From Streptomyces physcomitrii (lineage in GTDB: Bacteria; Actinomycetota; Actinomycetes; Streptomycetales; Streptomycetaceae), in NCBI RefSeq assembly GCF_012273655.1, contig NZ_JAAWWP010000021.1, forward strand, positions 59,177-123,176: DNA of 64,000 nucleotides, written 5' to 3'. Both the position numbers and the translations under genes were made by a program. The notes under the pieces are model-generated. The model saw only the letters and a program-made list of their open reading frames with translations, was not told where the DNA came from and did no database searches. Of the stretch, positions 31,768 to 40,996 are shown piece after piece; within the stretch, counting starts at the first letter, position 1, and the number at the start of each line of letters is the position of its first letter.

Positions 31768-33999
31768 ATGACGCAGCCCGACGCCAAGGCCCCGATGAAG
31801 CACGCTCAGCCCTCCGTGGGCTCGATCGCGGCGCACCGGCCGCACGCGATCGCCGCGACCACCTCGGATCTGGAACCCGACCTCGACTCGGATCTGGACC
31901 ACTTCGAGGACGCCGACGACACCGAGCTGCCCCTCGGCCGCTTCCTGGACCGCGAGCGCAGCTGGCTCGCCTTCAACGAGCGGGTCCTGGAGCTGGCCGA
32001 GGACCCCGCCACCCCGCTCCTGGAGCGCGCCAACTTCCTGGCGATCTTCGCCGGCAACCTGGACGAGTTCTTCATGGTCCGGGTGGCCGGCCTCAAGCGC
32101 CGCATCGCGACCGGGGTCGCCACCCGCTCCGCCTCCGGACTCCAGCCCCGCGAGGTCCTGGAGATGATCTGGAACCGCTCCCGCGAGCTGATGGCCCGGC
32201 ACGCCGCCTGCTTCCAGGAGGACGTCGCGCCCGCGCTGACCGAGGAGGGCATCCACCTGGTCCGCTGGCACGAGCTCACCGAGAGTGAGCAGGCCCGGCT
32301 CGGCACCCTCTACCGGCACCGCATCTTCCCGGTGCTCACCCCGCTCGCGGTGGACCCGGCGCACCCCTTCCCGTACATCTCGGGGCTCTCCCTCAATCTC
32401 GCCGTGGTGGTGCGCAATCCGCACTCCGGGCACCGGCACTTCGCCCGGGTCAAGGTGCCGCCGCTGCTCTCCCGCTTCCTGGAGGCCTCCCCGCAGCGGT
32501 ACGTGCCCGTCGAGGACGTCATCGCCGCCCACGCCCATCTGGAGATGCTCTTCCCGGGGATGGAGGTCCTGGAGCACCACATGTTCCGGATCACCCGGAA
32601 CGAGGACCTGGAGGTGGAGGAGGACGACGCCGAGAACCTCCTGAAGGCGCTGGAGAAGGAGCTGATGCGGCGCCGTTTCGGGCCGCCGGTGCGCCTGGAG
32701 GTGGAGGAGTCCATCGACGAGGTGGTGCTCAACCTGCTGCTGCGCGAGCTGAAGATCAGCGAGGACGAGGTCTATCCGCTGCCGGGCCCGCTCGACCTGA
32801 CCGGCCTGTTCGGCATCGCCTCGCTCGACCGGCCGGAGCTGAAGTACAAGAAGTACGTGGCGGGCACCCACCGCGACCTCGCCGAGGTGGAGTCGGCCTC
32901 CGCCCCGGACGTCTTCGCCGCGCTGCGCGAGCGGGACGTGCTCCTGCACCACCCCTACGACAGCTTCTCCACCTCGGTGCAGGCCTTCCTGGAGCAGGCC
33001 GCGGCCGACCCGGACGTGCTGGCGATCAAGCAGACCCTGTACCGGACCTCCGGCGACTCCCCGATCGTGGACGCCCTGATAGACGCCGCCGACTCCGGCA
33101 AGCAGGTCCTGGTCCTGGTCGAGCTGAAGGCGCGCTTCGACGAGCAGGCCAACATCAAATGGGCCCGCAAGCTGGAGGAGGCGGGCTGCCATGTGGTCTA
33201 CGGCCTGGTGGGCCTGAAGACGCACTGCAAGCTCTCCCTGGTGGTCCGCCAGGAGGGCGACATCCTGCGCCGCTACAGCCATGTCGGCACCGGCAACTAC
33301 CACCCGAAGACCGCCCGGCTCTACGAGGACATCGGGCTGCTCACCGCGGACCAGCAGGTCGGCGCGGACCTCTCGGACCTCTTCAACCGGCTCTCCGGCT
33401 ACTCGCTGCGGGAGAACTTCCGCCGCCTGCTGGTCGCCCCCCGCTCGCTGCGCGACGGACTGGTCTCCCGGATCGCCAAGGAGGCCGAGCACCACCGCGC
33501 GGGGCGGCCCGCCTACGTACGGATCAAGGTCAACTCGATGGTCGACGAGGCCGTCGTGGACGCGCTGTACCGGGCCAGCCGGGCGGGCGTGCCGGTCGAT
33601 GTGTGGGTACGCGGGATCTGCGCGCTGCGGCCCGGGGTGCCGGGGCTCTCGGAGAACATCCGGGTGCGCTCGGTGCTCGGCCGTTTCCTGGAGCACTCCC
33701 GGGTCTTCGCCTTCGGCAACGGCGGCGAGGCCGAGGTGTGGATCGGCAGCGCGGACATGATGCACCGCAACCTCGACCGCCGCATCGAGGCACTGGTCAG
33801 GGTCAGCGACCCGGCGCACCGGGCCGCCCTGAACCGGCTCCTGGAGACGGGGATGTCCGACCGTACGGCCTCCTGGCACCTGGGCCCGGACGGCGACTGG
33901 ACCCGGCACGCCACCGACCCCGAGGGCCAGCCGCTGCGGAACGTACAGGAGATGCTCATAGACGCCCGGAGGCGCCGGCGTGGCACAGCAACACCATGA
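31768..33999 (+). CDS. ppk: Polyphosphate kinase 1
   Basis: The 743-residue enzyme makes inorganic polyphosphate from ATP reversibly. PPK1 domains follow in order after a disordered N-terminus of about 60 residues: the N domain (FLDRERSWLAFNERVLELA), the head, and two phospholipase-D-like C domains. The autophosphorylated histidine lies in RRYSHVGTGNYHPKTA and the second conserved one in DMMHRNLDRR. The ATG at 31768 gives the Streptomyces-type N-terminus; an in-frame start at 31615 is less likely. It overlaps the CHAD gene by 20 bp, and a Nudix gene follows. Confidence 0.95.
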   Translation: MTQPDAKAPMKHAQPSVGSIAAHRPHAIAATTSDLEPDLDSDLDHFEDADDTELPLGRFLDRERSWLAFNERVLELAEDPATPLLERANFLAIFAGNLDEFFMVRVAGLKRRIATGVATRSASGLQPREVLEMIWNRSRELMARHAACFQEDVAPALTEEGIHLVRWHELTESEQARLGTLYRHRIFPVLTPLAVDPAHPFPYISGLSLNLAVVVRNPHSGHRHFARVKVPPLLSRFLEASPQRYVPVEDVIAAHAHLEMLFPGMEVLEHHMFRITRNEDLEVEEDDAENLLKALEKELMRRRFGPPVRLEVEESIDEVVLNLLLRELKISEDEVYPLPGPLDLTGLFGIASLDRPELKYKKYVAGTHRDLAEVESASAPDVFAALRERDVLLHHPYDSFSTSVQAFLEQAAADPDVLAIKQTLYRTSGDSPIVDALIDAADSGKQVLVLVELKARFDEQANIKWARKLEEAGCHVVYGLVGLKTHCKLSLVVRQEGDILRRYSHVGTGNYHPKTARLYEDIGLLTADQQVGADLSDLFNRLSGYSLRENFRRLLVAPRSLRDGLVSRIAKEAEHHRAGRPAYVRIKVNSMVDEAVVDALYRASRAGVPVDVWVRGICALRPGVPGLSENIRVRSVLGRFLEHSRVFAFGNGGEAEVWIGSADMMHRNLDRRIEALVRVSDPAHRAALNRLLETGMSDRTASWHLGPDGDWTRHATDPEGQPLRNVQEMLIDARRRRRGTATP

Positions 34000-35035
34000 G
34001 GTCGCGGTGCAGTCCGCGGCGGGGGACGTCCTGGCGGCCTATCTGCGCCACCAGGCCACCGAGTTCCTCCGCGCGCTGAGGGCGCACCGCGAACACGGGG
34101 GGACCACCGGTTCGGGCGAGGAGGCGAGCGGCGCGGCGGCCGCGCTGCGGGCCTCGGCCCGGCGGATCGGGGGCACCCTGCACACCTTCAAATCGCTGCT
34201 CGACGGCCCGTGGTCGGAGGAGATCAGGGCCGAGCTGGCCTGGCTGTCCGGCACCCTCGCCCGCGAGCACGCGCACGCCGCCCGCCTGGAGCGGCTGCTC
34301 GGCGCCCTGCACCGGCTCTCCGGCGGCGCCGCCTTCGAGGACGGCCCGGCGGGGGCGGTGCGGGCCCCCGGGCCGCGCCGGGAGGACCGCGGCGGCCCCC
34401 CGCTGGCCGTCGGCGCCGCCAAGGCCGGTGCCCTCCTGGAACGCCAGCTCACCCTGGCCCGCACCCGCGCCCACTCGGCCGCCCTCGGCGCGCTCGGCTC
34501 GGCCCGCTTCCACGCCCTCGCCGACAGCGTCGCCGTGCTCGCCAGCGAGGTGCCGGTCGACCCCAACGCCCGCGCCGGGGACCTGCACCTGCTCGCCCGG
34601 GAGGCGAAGGCCCGCCTCGACGAGGCCGCGCAGCAGCTGCCGCTGCGCCGGGCGGGGCTGCCCTACAACGCCGAGGCCCTGGTGCACGGCCTGTCCGCCG
34701 AGCCGGGACCGCAGCCGCAGGACGCCCCCTGGCACCAGGTGCGGCTGCTGCTGCGGCTGCACCGCTACGCCCACGAGGTGCTGCACGCCGAGCCCGGCGC
34801 CGAGACGGAGACCGCCGGGCGCCTGCGGGCCGCGGGCCGCGCCCTCGACGAGCACCGGGACGCCGCCGAGGCCGCGCTCGCCGCCGCCTCCGCCGCCCGC
34901 ACCCCGCGGATCGCCCCGGCCACCGCCTACGCGCTCGGCGTGCTGCACGCCGAGCAGCGGCACGCGGTGGAGGCCGCCCGCTACGCCTTCGGCCAGTGCT
35001 GGCTGGGCGAGAAGGAACCGGTGGCCACCGGATGA
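33980..35035 (+). CDS. CHAD-domain polyphosphate-associated protein
   Basis: The 351-residue all-helical protein has conserved basic and His residues characteristic of CHAD (conserved histidine alpha-helical domain), such as ARRIGGTLHTFKSLL and REHAHAARLERLLGALHRL. CHAD domains bind polyphosphate granules and commonly neighbour ppk. The GTG start lies 20 bp inside ppk, so translation is coupled. It probably organises or modifies polyP (family knowledge). Gene order ppk-CHAD-Nudix is compact, with both junctions overlapping. Confidence 0.9.
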   Translation: MAQQHHEVAVQSAAGDVLAAYLRHQATEFLRALRAHREHGGTTGSGEEASGAAAALRASARRIGGTLHTFKSLLDGPWSEEIRAELAWLSGTLAREHAHAARLERLLGALHRLSGGAAFEDGPAGAVRAPGPRREDRGGPPLAVGAAKAGALLERQLTLARTRAHSAALGALGSARFHALADSVAVLASEVPVDPNARAGDLHLLAREAKARLDEAAQQLPLRRAGLPYNAEALVHGLSAEPGPQPQDAPWHQVRLLLRLHRYAHEVLHAEPGAETETAGRLRAAGRALDEHRDAAEAALAAASAARTPRIAPATAYALGVLHAEQRHAVEAARYAFGQCWLGEKEPVATG

Positions 35036-35487
35036 GCGGGCAGGGCGTCGTCCGGGCGGCGGGCTGCGTGCTGTGGCGGCGGGCCCGCTCCCCGCTGGCC
35101 CACCGCGAGCTGGGCGAGTCCTGGGCCGGGCACGGCGGCATCGAACTCTGCCTGGTGCACCGCCCGAAGTACGGCGACTGGTCGCACCCCAAGGGCAAGC
35201 TCAAGACCGGGGAGCCGCCGCTGGCCGCCGCGCTGCGCGAGGTCGCCGAGGAGACCGGCTTCCGCTGCACCCCGGGGCCGGTGCTGCCCTCCGCGCACTA
35301 CCTCGCGCACGGCAGGCCCAAGCAGGTCAGCTACTGGGCGGCCGAGGCGGGCGAGGGCGGCTTCCGGCCGAGCCGCGAGGTGGACCGGATCTGCTGGCTG
35401 CCGCCGCTCTCCGCGCGCGCCCGGCTCACCGAGCCCCGCGACAAGGAGCTGGTGGACGCCCTCCTCACCGCCCTCCGGCTCGGCTGA
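35032..35487 (+). CDS. Nudix hydrolase (MutT1-like)
   Basis: The 151-residue enzyme has a complete Nudix box G-x5-E-x7-REV-x-EE-x-G-F (GKLKTGE onward, about residues 60-82) and the HRPKYGDWSHPKGK lead-in typical of MutT1/Ap(n)A-type hydrolases. Mycobacterial MutT1 has an additional phosphatase domain that is absent here. It overlaps the CHAD stop by four bases (ATGA). Likely substrates are diadenosine polyphosphates or other nucleotides with phosphate chains, which fits co-expression with polyP genes (inference). Confidence 0.92.
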   Translation: MSGQGVVRAAGCVLWRRARSPLAHRELGESWAGHGGIELCLVHRPKYGDWSHPKGKLKTGEPPLAAALREVAEETGFRCTPGPVLPSAHYLAHGRPKQVSYWAAEAGEGGFRPSREVDRICWLPPLSARARLTEPRDKELVDALLTALRLG

Positions 35488-35557
35488 CCGGCTCCCACCT
35501 GCCGTGACGTGTCCCGCACGTCCAGTAGTCGCGCGCCTCACCGTGCCGACCGTCGAG

Positions 35558-35597
35558 GTTCACCCCCCGTTCACCCTCACCCATCGGCCGCTTCACC
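35558..35597 (+). promoter_or_regulatory. PHO box (PhoP binding site) upstream of pstS
   Basis: Direct repeat units begin at 35558 (GTTCACC), 35569 (GTTCACC), 35580 (weak, CCCATCG) and 35591 (CTTCACC), exactly 11 bp apart. This is the known Streptomyces PHO-box layout, with two perfect core units. It lies 126 bp before the pstS GTG, in front of a lower-GC patch (CCTAATTTCGG) likely to be the promoter. PhoP activates pst under phosphate limitation. Confidence 0.92.
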
Positions 35598-35722
35598 TGT
35601 TCTGCCTAATTTCGGCCTTGTACGGAGCGCGCCGCCAGATTCCGGCGCCCCCACCCCGTGCGGTGAGACCACGACTTCGCACGCCGCCCGCGTGAGGCGG
35701 CTCCTGGAAGGACATCCCGAAA

Positions 35723-36850
35723 GTGAAGCTTCAGCGCAAGAACCGGCTTCGCGCCCTCTGCATCGGTGCCGTCGCCGTCTCCGGCGCCCTGGCCCTGACG
35801 GCGTGTGGTTCGGACGACACCGGCGGCACGGGCGGCGGCGACAGCTCGGCGGCCGCCGACTCCGGCAACATCAAGTGCGAGGACGCCAAGGGCCAGCTCC
35901 GCGCCTCGGGCTCCTCCGCGCAGAAGAACGCGATCGACGCCTGGCGCAAGAACTTCGCGGCCGCCTGCCAGGTGCAGATCAACTACAACCCCAAGGGCTC
36001 CGGCGCCGGCGTCACCGACTTCCTGCAGGGCTCCACCGCCTTCGCGGGCTCGGACTCCGCGCTCAAGGACGACGAGATCAAGGAGTCCTCGAAGGTCTGC
36101 AAGGGCAGCCAGGCCATCGACCTGCCCATGGTGGGCGGCCCGATCGCGGTCGGCTACAACGTCCCCGGCGTCGACGACCTGGTCCTGGACGCCCAGACCC
36201 TGGCCGACATCTTCAACGACAAGATCAAGACCTGGGACGACGAGGCCATCAAGAAGCTCAACCCGAAGGCCGACCTCCCGGGCACCAAGATCCAGGCCTT
36301 CCACCGCTCCGACGAGTCCGGCACCACGGACAACTTCACCAAGTACCTGAAGGCCGCCGCTCCGGGGAACTGGCCGTACGAGCCCGCCAAGGCCTGGGCG
36401 GCCAAGGGCGGCCAGGCCGCGAGCGGCTCCTCCGGCCTCGCCCAGAACGTCAAGGAGACCGAGGGCGCGATCTCCTACTTCGAGCTCTCCTACGCGGGCG
36501 AGTCGGTCGACACGGTCGACCTGAAGACCGAGGCCGCCGAGCCCGTCGAGGCCACCGTCGACAACGCCACCAAGGCGATCGCCGAGGCCAAGCGGGTCGG
36601 CACCGGCAAGGACTACTCCCTGGAGCTGAACTACAAGCCGGCCGCCGAGGGCGCCTACCCGATCACCCTGGTGACGTACGAGATCGCCTGCGAGAAGGGC
36701 AACAAGGCGGAGACGCTGCCCGCCACGAAGGCCTTCCTCGGCTACATCGCCGGTGACGAGGGCCAGGGTGTCCTCAAGGAGAAGGGCTACGCCCCGATCC
36801 CGGCCGAGATCAACACGAAGGTCCGCGAGGTCATCAACGGCCTGAGCTGA
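35723..36850 (+). CDS. pstS: PstS, phosphate-binding lipoprotein of the Pst transporter
   Basis: The 375-residue solute-binding lipoprotein has a signal peptide with lipobox LTAC (Cys at about residue 28), followed by an acidic Gly/Ser linker. The phosphate-binding domain has the motifs GSSAQ, GSGAGVTDF and DESGTTDNF that contact phosphate. It captures phosphate outside the cell for PstCAB. The GTG at 35723 fits. A hairpin between pstS and pstC (36857-36891) would let pstS be made in excess. Confidence 0.96.
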   Translation: MKLQRKNRLRALCIGAVAVSGALALTACGSDDTGGTGGGDSSAAADSGNIKCEDAKGQLRASGSSAQKNAIDAWRKNFAAACQVQINYNPKGSGAGVTDFLQGSTAFAGSDSALKDDEIKESSKVCKGSQAIDLPMVGGPIAVGYNVPGVDDLVLDAQTLADIFNDKIKTWDDEAIKKLNPKADLPGTKIQAFHRSDESGTTDNFTKYLKAAAPGNWPYEPAKAWAAKGGQAASGSSGLAQNVKETEGAISYFELSYAGESVDTVDLKTEAAEPVEATVDNATKAIAEAKRVGTGKDYSLELNYKPAAEGAYPITLVTYEIACEKGNKAETLPATKAFLGYIAGDEGQGVLKEKGYAPIPAEINTKVREVINGLS

Positions 36851-36856
36851 CCGTGA

Positions 36857-36891
36857 GTGCGGGCGGGCCGCCACCGGGGGCCCGCCCGCAC
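36857..36891 (+). terminator. Intercistronic hairpin between pstS and pstC
   Basis: A perfect 12-bp stem has arms 36857-36868 and 36880-36891, with an 11-nt loop, starting six bases after the pstS stop. It probably acts as a leaky terminator or mRNA stabiliser, raising PstS over PstCAB. Confidence 0.8.
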
Positions 36892-36955
36892 CGTCCGGTG
36901 CACCGCCGCCTGGAGCCGCGCCCGAGGGCACGGCCCCGCAGACCGGAGAACTCCC

Positions 36956-37960
36956 ATGGATATATCGACCAAGAGCGACACCGCTCCCCCTCCCCCGCCC
37001 ACCGTCGTGCCCCTCGAACCGGGCAGCAGGCGCCCCTCGGTCCGCCTCGGCGACCGGATCTTCCTCGGCCTGTCCCGCGGCTCCGGCATCCTGCTGCTGC
37101 TGATCATGGCCGCGATCGCCTGCTTCCTCGCGTACCGGGCCGCGCTCGTCCTCGCGAAGAACGACGGCAACTTCCTCACCACCTTCGAGTGGGAGGCCAA
37201 CGGCGACCCGCCGGTCTTCGGCATCGCCGTGCTCGCCTTCGGCACGGTGGTCTCCTCGGTGATCGCCATGGTGATCGCGGTACCCGTCGCGGTCGGCATC
37301 GCCCTCTTCCTCACCCACTACGCCCCGCGCAAGCTGAGCGGCCCGATCGGCTACGCCATCGACCTGCTCGCCGCGGTGCCCTCGATCGTCTACGGCCTGT
37401 GGGGCGTCCTCGTCCTGGTGCCGCACCTGAACGGCCTCTACGGCTGGCTCGACACGTACTTCGGCTGGACCGGGATCCTCGACTGGCAGGGCGGCGCCCC
37501 GCGTTCGCTGTTCACCGTGGGCATCCTGCTCGCGATCATGATCCTGCCGATCGTGACCAATGTGAGCCGCGAGGTCTTCCGCCAGGTCCCGCTCGCCCAC
37601 CAGGAGGCCGCCCTCGCGCTCGGCGCCACCCGCTGGGAGGTCATCCGGATGTCGGTGCTGCCCTTCGGCCGCTCCGGCATCATCTCCGCCTCGATGCTGG
37701 GCCTCGGCCGCGCGCTCGGCGAGACCATGGCGGTGGCCACCGTCCTCTCGCCGGAGTTCGTGATCAGGACCAGCCTGCTCGACCCGGGCGGCGGCACCTT
37801 CGCCCAGAACATCGCCAGCAAGTTCTCCGAGGCCACCGTGCAGGGCCAGGACGCCCTGATCGCCTCCGGCCTCGTGCTCTTCGTCATCACCCTGCTGGTC
37901 AACGGCGCGGCCCGGGCCATCATCGCCCGCCGCAAGGAGTACTCGGGGGCCAACGCATGA
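36956..37960 (+). CDS. pstC: PstC, phosphate ABC transporter permease
   Basis: The 334-residue permease has a cytoplasmic Pro-rich N-terminus (1-30) and six predicted TM helices. The binding-protein-dependent transport loop is EAALALGATRWEVIRMSVLPFGRSGI. It is coupled to pstA by a four-base overlap (ATGA). It forms the membrane channel with PstA for phosphate uptake. Confidence 0.95.
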   Translation: MDISTKSDTAPPPPPTVVPLEPGSRRPSVRLGDRIFLGLSRGSGILLLLIMAAIACFLAYRAALVLAKNDGNFLTTFEWEANGDPPVFGIAVLAFGTVVSSVIAMVIAVPVAVGIALFLTHYAPRKLSGPIGYAIDLLAAVPSIVYGLWGVLVLVPHLNGLYGWLDTYFGWTGILDWQGGAPRSLFTVGILLAIMILPIVTNVSREVFRQVPLAHQEAALALGATRWEVIRMSVLPFGRSGIISASMLGLGRALGETMAVATVLSPEFVIRTSLLDPGGGTFAQNIASKFSEATVQGQDALIASGLVLFVITLLVNGAARAIIARRKEYSGANA

Positions 37961-39018
37961 GCCACGCAGCCACCACCCCGCGCCCGAAGAGCCTGAAGAC
38001 GGCCCGCCTGCCGCGCGGCTCCGCCTGGGGCATCGCCCTGCTCTCGGTCCTGCTCGGCTCCGGCATCGGCCTGCTCGCCGGTCTCGGCAACAAGGTCCAG
38101 TGGGGCCTGCTCGCCGCCCTGCTCTTCGTGGTGATCACCTACACCGCGGCCGCCGCCGTCGAGGGCCGCCGCCAGGCCAGGGACCGGGTCGCCACCAGCG
38201 TCATCTGGGTCACCTTCGTCCTCGCCGTGATCCCGCTCGCCTCCCTCCTCTACGAGACGGTCAAGCGCGGCGCCAAGGTCTTCGACGGCTACTTCCTCGG
38301 CCACTCGATGGGCGTGGTCGCCGACACCGAACCCGGCGGCGGCATCTACCACGCCATCATCGGCACCCTGGAGCAGGTCGGCCTCGCCACCGTGATGTCC
38401 GTGCCGCTCGGCCTGCTCACCGCCATCTACCTGGTGGAGTACGGGCGCGGCAGGCTCGCCAAGGCCGTCACCTTCTTCGTCGACGTGATGACGGGCGTGC
38501 CCTCGATCGTCGCGGGCCTGTTCGTCCTCAGCTTCTGGATCCTGATCCTCGGCTTCGACTTCTCCGGCTTCGCCGGCTCGCTCGCCCTGTCGATCCTGAT
38601 GATCCCGGTGATCGTGCGCTCCACCGAGGAGATGCTCAAGCTCGTCCCGAACGAGCTGCGGGAGGCCAGCCTCGCGCTCGGCGTGCCCAAGTGGCGCACC
38701 ATCCTCAAGGTGGTCGTGCCGACCTCGATCGGCGGCATCACCACGGGCGTCATGCTGGCGGTCGCGCGCATCACCGGCGAGACCGCGCCGGTCCTGCTCC
38801 TGGTGTGGGGCAACAGCTTCATCAACACCAACCCCTTCGAGGGGGAGCAGGCCTCGCTGCCGCTGTACATCTACCAGCAGTACGCGAACAGCTCCGGCGA
38901 GGGCGCCGCCTACGACCGGGCCTGGGCCGCCTCGCTCGCGCTCATCGCCTTCGTCATGATCCTCAACCTGGTGGCCCGCGGCATCGCCCGCTGGAAGGCC
39001 CCGCAGTCCGGTCGCTGA
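37957..39018 (+). CDS. pstA: PstA, phosphate ABC transporter permease
   Basis: The 353-residue permease has two extra N-terminal helices (about 25-65), with helices continuing from about 78. It has the characteristic loop EASLALGVPKWRTILKVVVP. It pairs with PstC. Start ATG at 37957 overlaps the pstC stop; pstB begins 37 bp after its own stop. Confidence 0.95.
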   Translation: MSHAATTPRPKSLKTARLPRGSAWGIALLSVLLGSGIGLLAGLGNKVQWGLLAALLFVVITYTAAAAVEGRRQARDRVATSVIWVTFVLAVIPLASLLYETVKRGAKVFDGYFLGHSMGVVADTEPGGGIYHAIIGTLEQVGLATVMSVPLGLLTAIYLVEYGRGRLAKAVTFFVDVMTGVPSIVAGLFVLSFWILILGFDFSGFAGSLALSILMIPVIVRSTEEMLKLVPNELREASLALGVPKWRTILKVVVPTSIGGITTGVMLAVARITGETAPVLLLVWGNSFINTNPFEGEQASLPLYIYQQYANSSGEGAAYDRAWAASLALIAFVMILNLVARGIARWKAPQSGR

Positions 39019-39055
39019 CCGCGGCCTCAGCGACCCGAAAGAAGCAGTGATTTCC

Positions 39056-39832
39056 ATGGCCAAGCGCATCGACGTCTCCGGGCTCACCGCCTACTACGGC
39101 TCCCACAAGGCCATCGAGGACATCTCGATGACCGTGGAGCCGCGCTCCGTGACCGCCTTCATCGGCCCCTCCGGCTGCGGCAAGTCGACCTTCCTGCGCA
39201 CCCTGAACCGGATGCACGAGGTCACCCCGGGCGGCCGGGTCGAGGGCAAGGTCCTCCTCGACGACGAGAACCTCTACGCCTCGTCCATCGACCCGGTCGC
39301 GGTCCGCCGCACCGTCGGCATGGTCTTCCAGCGCCCGAACCCCTTCCCGACCATGTCGATCTACGACAACGTCGCGGCCGGCCTCAGGCTGAACGGCTCG
39401 TACCGCAAGAGCGAGCTGAGCGAGATCGTGGAGAAGTCGCTCAAGGGCGCCAACCTCTGGAACGAGGTCAAGGACCGCCTCAACAAGCCCGGTTCCGGGC
39501 TCTCCGGCGGCCAGCAGCAGCGGCTGTGCATCGCCCGCGCGATCGCCGTCGAGCCGGATGTGCTCCTGATGGACGAGCCCTGCTCCGCCCTCGACCCGAT
39601 CTCCACCCTCGCCATCGAGGACCTGATCGGGGAGCTGAAGGAGCGGTTCACCATCGTCATCGTGACGCACAACATGCAGCAGGCCGCCCGCGTCTCGGAC
39701 CGCACCGCCTTCTTCAACCTGGCCGCGGTCGGCGAGCCCGGCAAGCTCATCGAGATCGACGAGACCGAGCGGATCTTCTCCAACCCCTCCGTGCAGGCCA
39801 CCGAGGACTACATCTCCGGCCGCTTCGGCTGA
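39056..39832 (+). CDS. pstB: PstB, phosphate ABC transporter ATPase
   Basis: The 258-residue ATPase has Walker A GPSGCGKST, the PstB-typical FQRPNPFP block, signature LSGGQQQR, Walker B LLMDEPCSALDP and switch-His THNMQQA. It drives the PstSCAB importer. No phoU follows here; in Streptomyces phoU lies elsewhere with phoRP. A strong hairpin ends the operon. Confidence 0.96.
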   Translation: MAKRIDVSGLTAYYGSHKAIEDISMTVEPRSVTAFIGPSGCGKSTFLRTLNRMHEVTPGGRVEGKVLLDDENLYASSIDPVAVRRTVGMVFQRPNPFPTMSIYDNVAAGLRLNGSYRKSELSEIVEKSLKGANLWNEVKDRLNKPGSGLSGGQQQRLCIARAIAVEPDVLLMDEPCSALDPISTLAIEDLIGELKERFTIVIVTHNMQQAARVSDRTAFFNLAAVGEPGKLIEIDETERIFSNPSVQATEDYISGRFG

Positions 39833-39908
39833 CCGGCCCCGGCCGCCCCCGCGTGGGCGGCCCCCTGCCCCTCGCGGTGCTGCATGGCGGTGCCACCGCG
39901 AGGACGAA

Positions 39909-39943
39909 AGGGCCCGCCCCCTGGCTCCCGGGGGGCGGGCCCT
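39909..39943. terminator. Bidirectional terminator between pstB and pit
   Basis: A perfect 13-bp GC stem has arms 39909-39921 and 39931-39943, with a 9-nt loop, between convergent genes. A short TCTCTC tract follows on the plus strand. Confidence 0.85.
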
Positions 39944-39991
39944 CTCTCGTAAGGGGTATGTGGTCCTCGTATGCGCAGGCGTTCCTGGTGG

Positions 39992-40990
39992 CTAGCCGAA
40001 GGCGAGCCAGACCAGGCCGTAGCTGGCCGCGGCGACCAGGGCGGCGGCGGGCATGGTGATGAACCAGCCGAGGACGATGTTCTTGGCGACGCCCCAGCGG
40101 ACCGCGTTGACCCGCTTCGTCGCGCCGACGCCCATGATCGCGGAGGTGATCACATGCGTGGTGGAGATGGGCGCGTGGAAGAGGAAGGCGGAGCCGAACA
40201 TGATCGAGGCGCCGGTGGTCTCGGCGGCGAAGCCCTGCGGCGGGTCCAGCTCGATGATCTTGCGGCCGAGGGTGCGCATGATGCGCCAGCCGCCCGCGTA
40301 CGTACCGAGCGAGAGCATCACGGCGCAGACCAGCTTGACCCAGACCGGGATCGCGTCGCCGTACTCCTCGGTGTCGGCGATGACCAGGGCCATGACCACG
40401 ATGCCCATCGTCTTCTGGGCGTCCTGGAGGCCGTGGCCGAGCGCCATGCCCGCGGCGGAGACGGTCTGCGCGATCCGGAAGCCGCGCTTGGCCTTGTGCG
40501 GGTTGGAGTTGCGGAACATCCACAGGATCAGGCACATCACCAGATAACCGAAGATCAGCCCGATGAACGGCGAGACGAACATCGGAATGACGACCTTCTC
40601 GACCACCCCGGACCAGATCACGTCGATCCCGCCCGCGAGCGCCGCGCCCACCATGCCGCCGAACAGGGCGTGCGAGGAGGAGGACGGCAGACCGAAGTAC
40701 CAGGTGACCAGGTTCCAGATGATGGCGCCGACCAGCGCGGCGAAGAGGATGCCCATCCCCTTGCTGCCCTGCGGGGTCTCGATGAGCCCCTCGCTGACGG
40801 TCTTGGCGACACCGGAGCCGAGGAAGGCACCGGCGAGGTTCATCACCGCGGCCATCGCGAGGGCGGCGCGCGGGGTGAGGGCACGGGTGGACACGGAGGT
40901 GGCGATGGCGTTCGCCGAATCGTGGAACCCGTTGGTGTACGTGAAGAAGAGCGCGACCCCGATGGTCACGACAAGAGCGAAGGTGTCCAC
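39992..40990 (-). CDS. pit: PiT-family inorganic phosphate transporter
   Basis: The 332-residue membrane protein carries the PiT signature duplicated at both ends: GFHDSANAIA near the N-terminus and an inverted-topology HAPISTTHVITSAIMG near the C-terminus. It has about ten TM helices. It is a low-affinity metal-phosphate symporter. It is encoded with an upstream DUF47 partner, six bp between genes. The S. coelicolor counterpart is known as pitH1. It is convergent with the high-affinity pst operon, so both transport systems are side by side. Confidence 0.93.
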   Translation of the reverse strand: MDTFALVVTIGVALFFTYTNGFHDSANAIATSVSTRALTPRAALAMAAVMNLAGAFLGSGVAKTVSEGLIETPQGSKGMGILFAALVGAIIWNLVTWYFGLPSSSSHALFGGMVGAALAGGIDVIWSGVVEKVVIPMFVSPFIGLIFGYLVMCLILWMFRNSNPHKAKRGFRIAQTVSAAGMALGHGLQDAQKTMGIVVMALVIADTEEYGDAIPVWVKLVCAVMLSLGTYAGGWRIMRTLGRKIIELDPPQGFAAETTGASIMFGSAFLFHAPISTTHVITSAIMGVGATKRVNAVRWGVAKNIVLGWFITMPAAALVAAASYGLVWLAFG

Positions 40991-40996
40991 GAGGCC

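Noticed and set aside
31567..33909. A 780-residue open frame on the minus strand opposite ppk
   Set aside because: Val/Glu/His/Arg-rich composition with no domain, no RBS; it is the antisense shadow of ppk, which has full PPK1 motifs.
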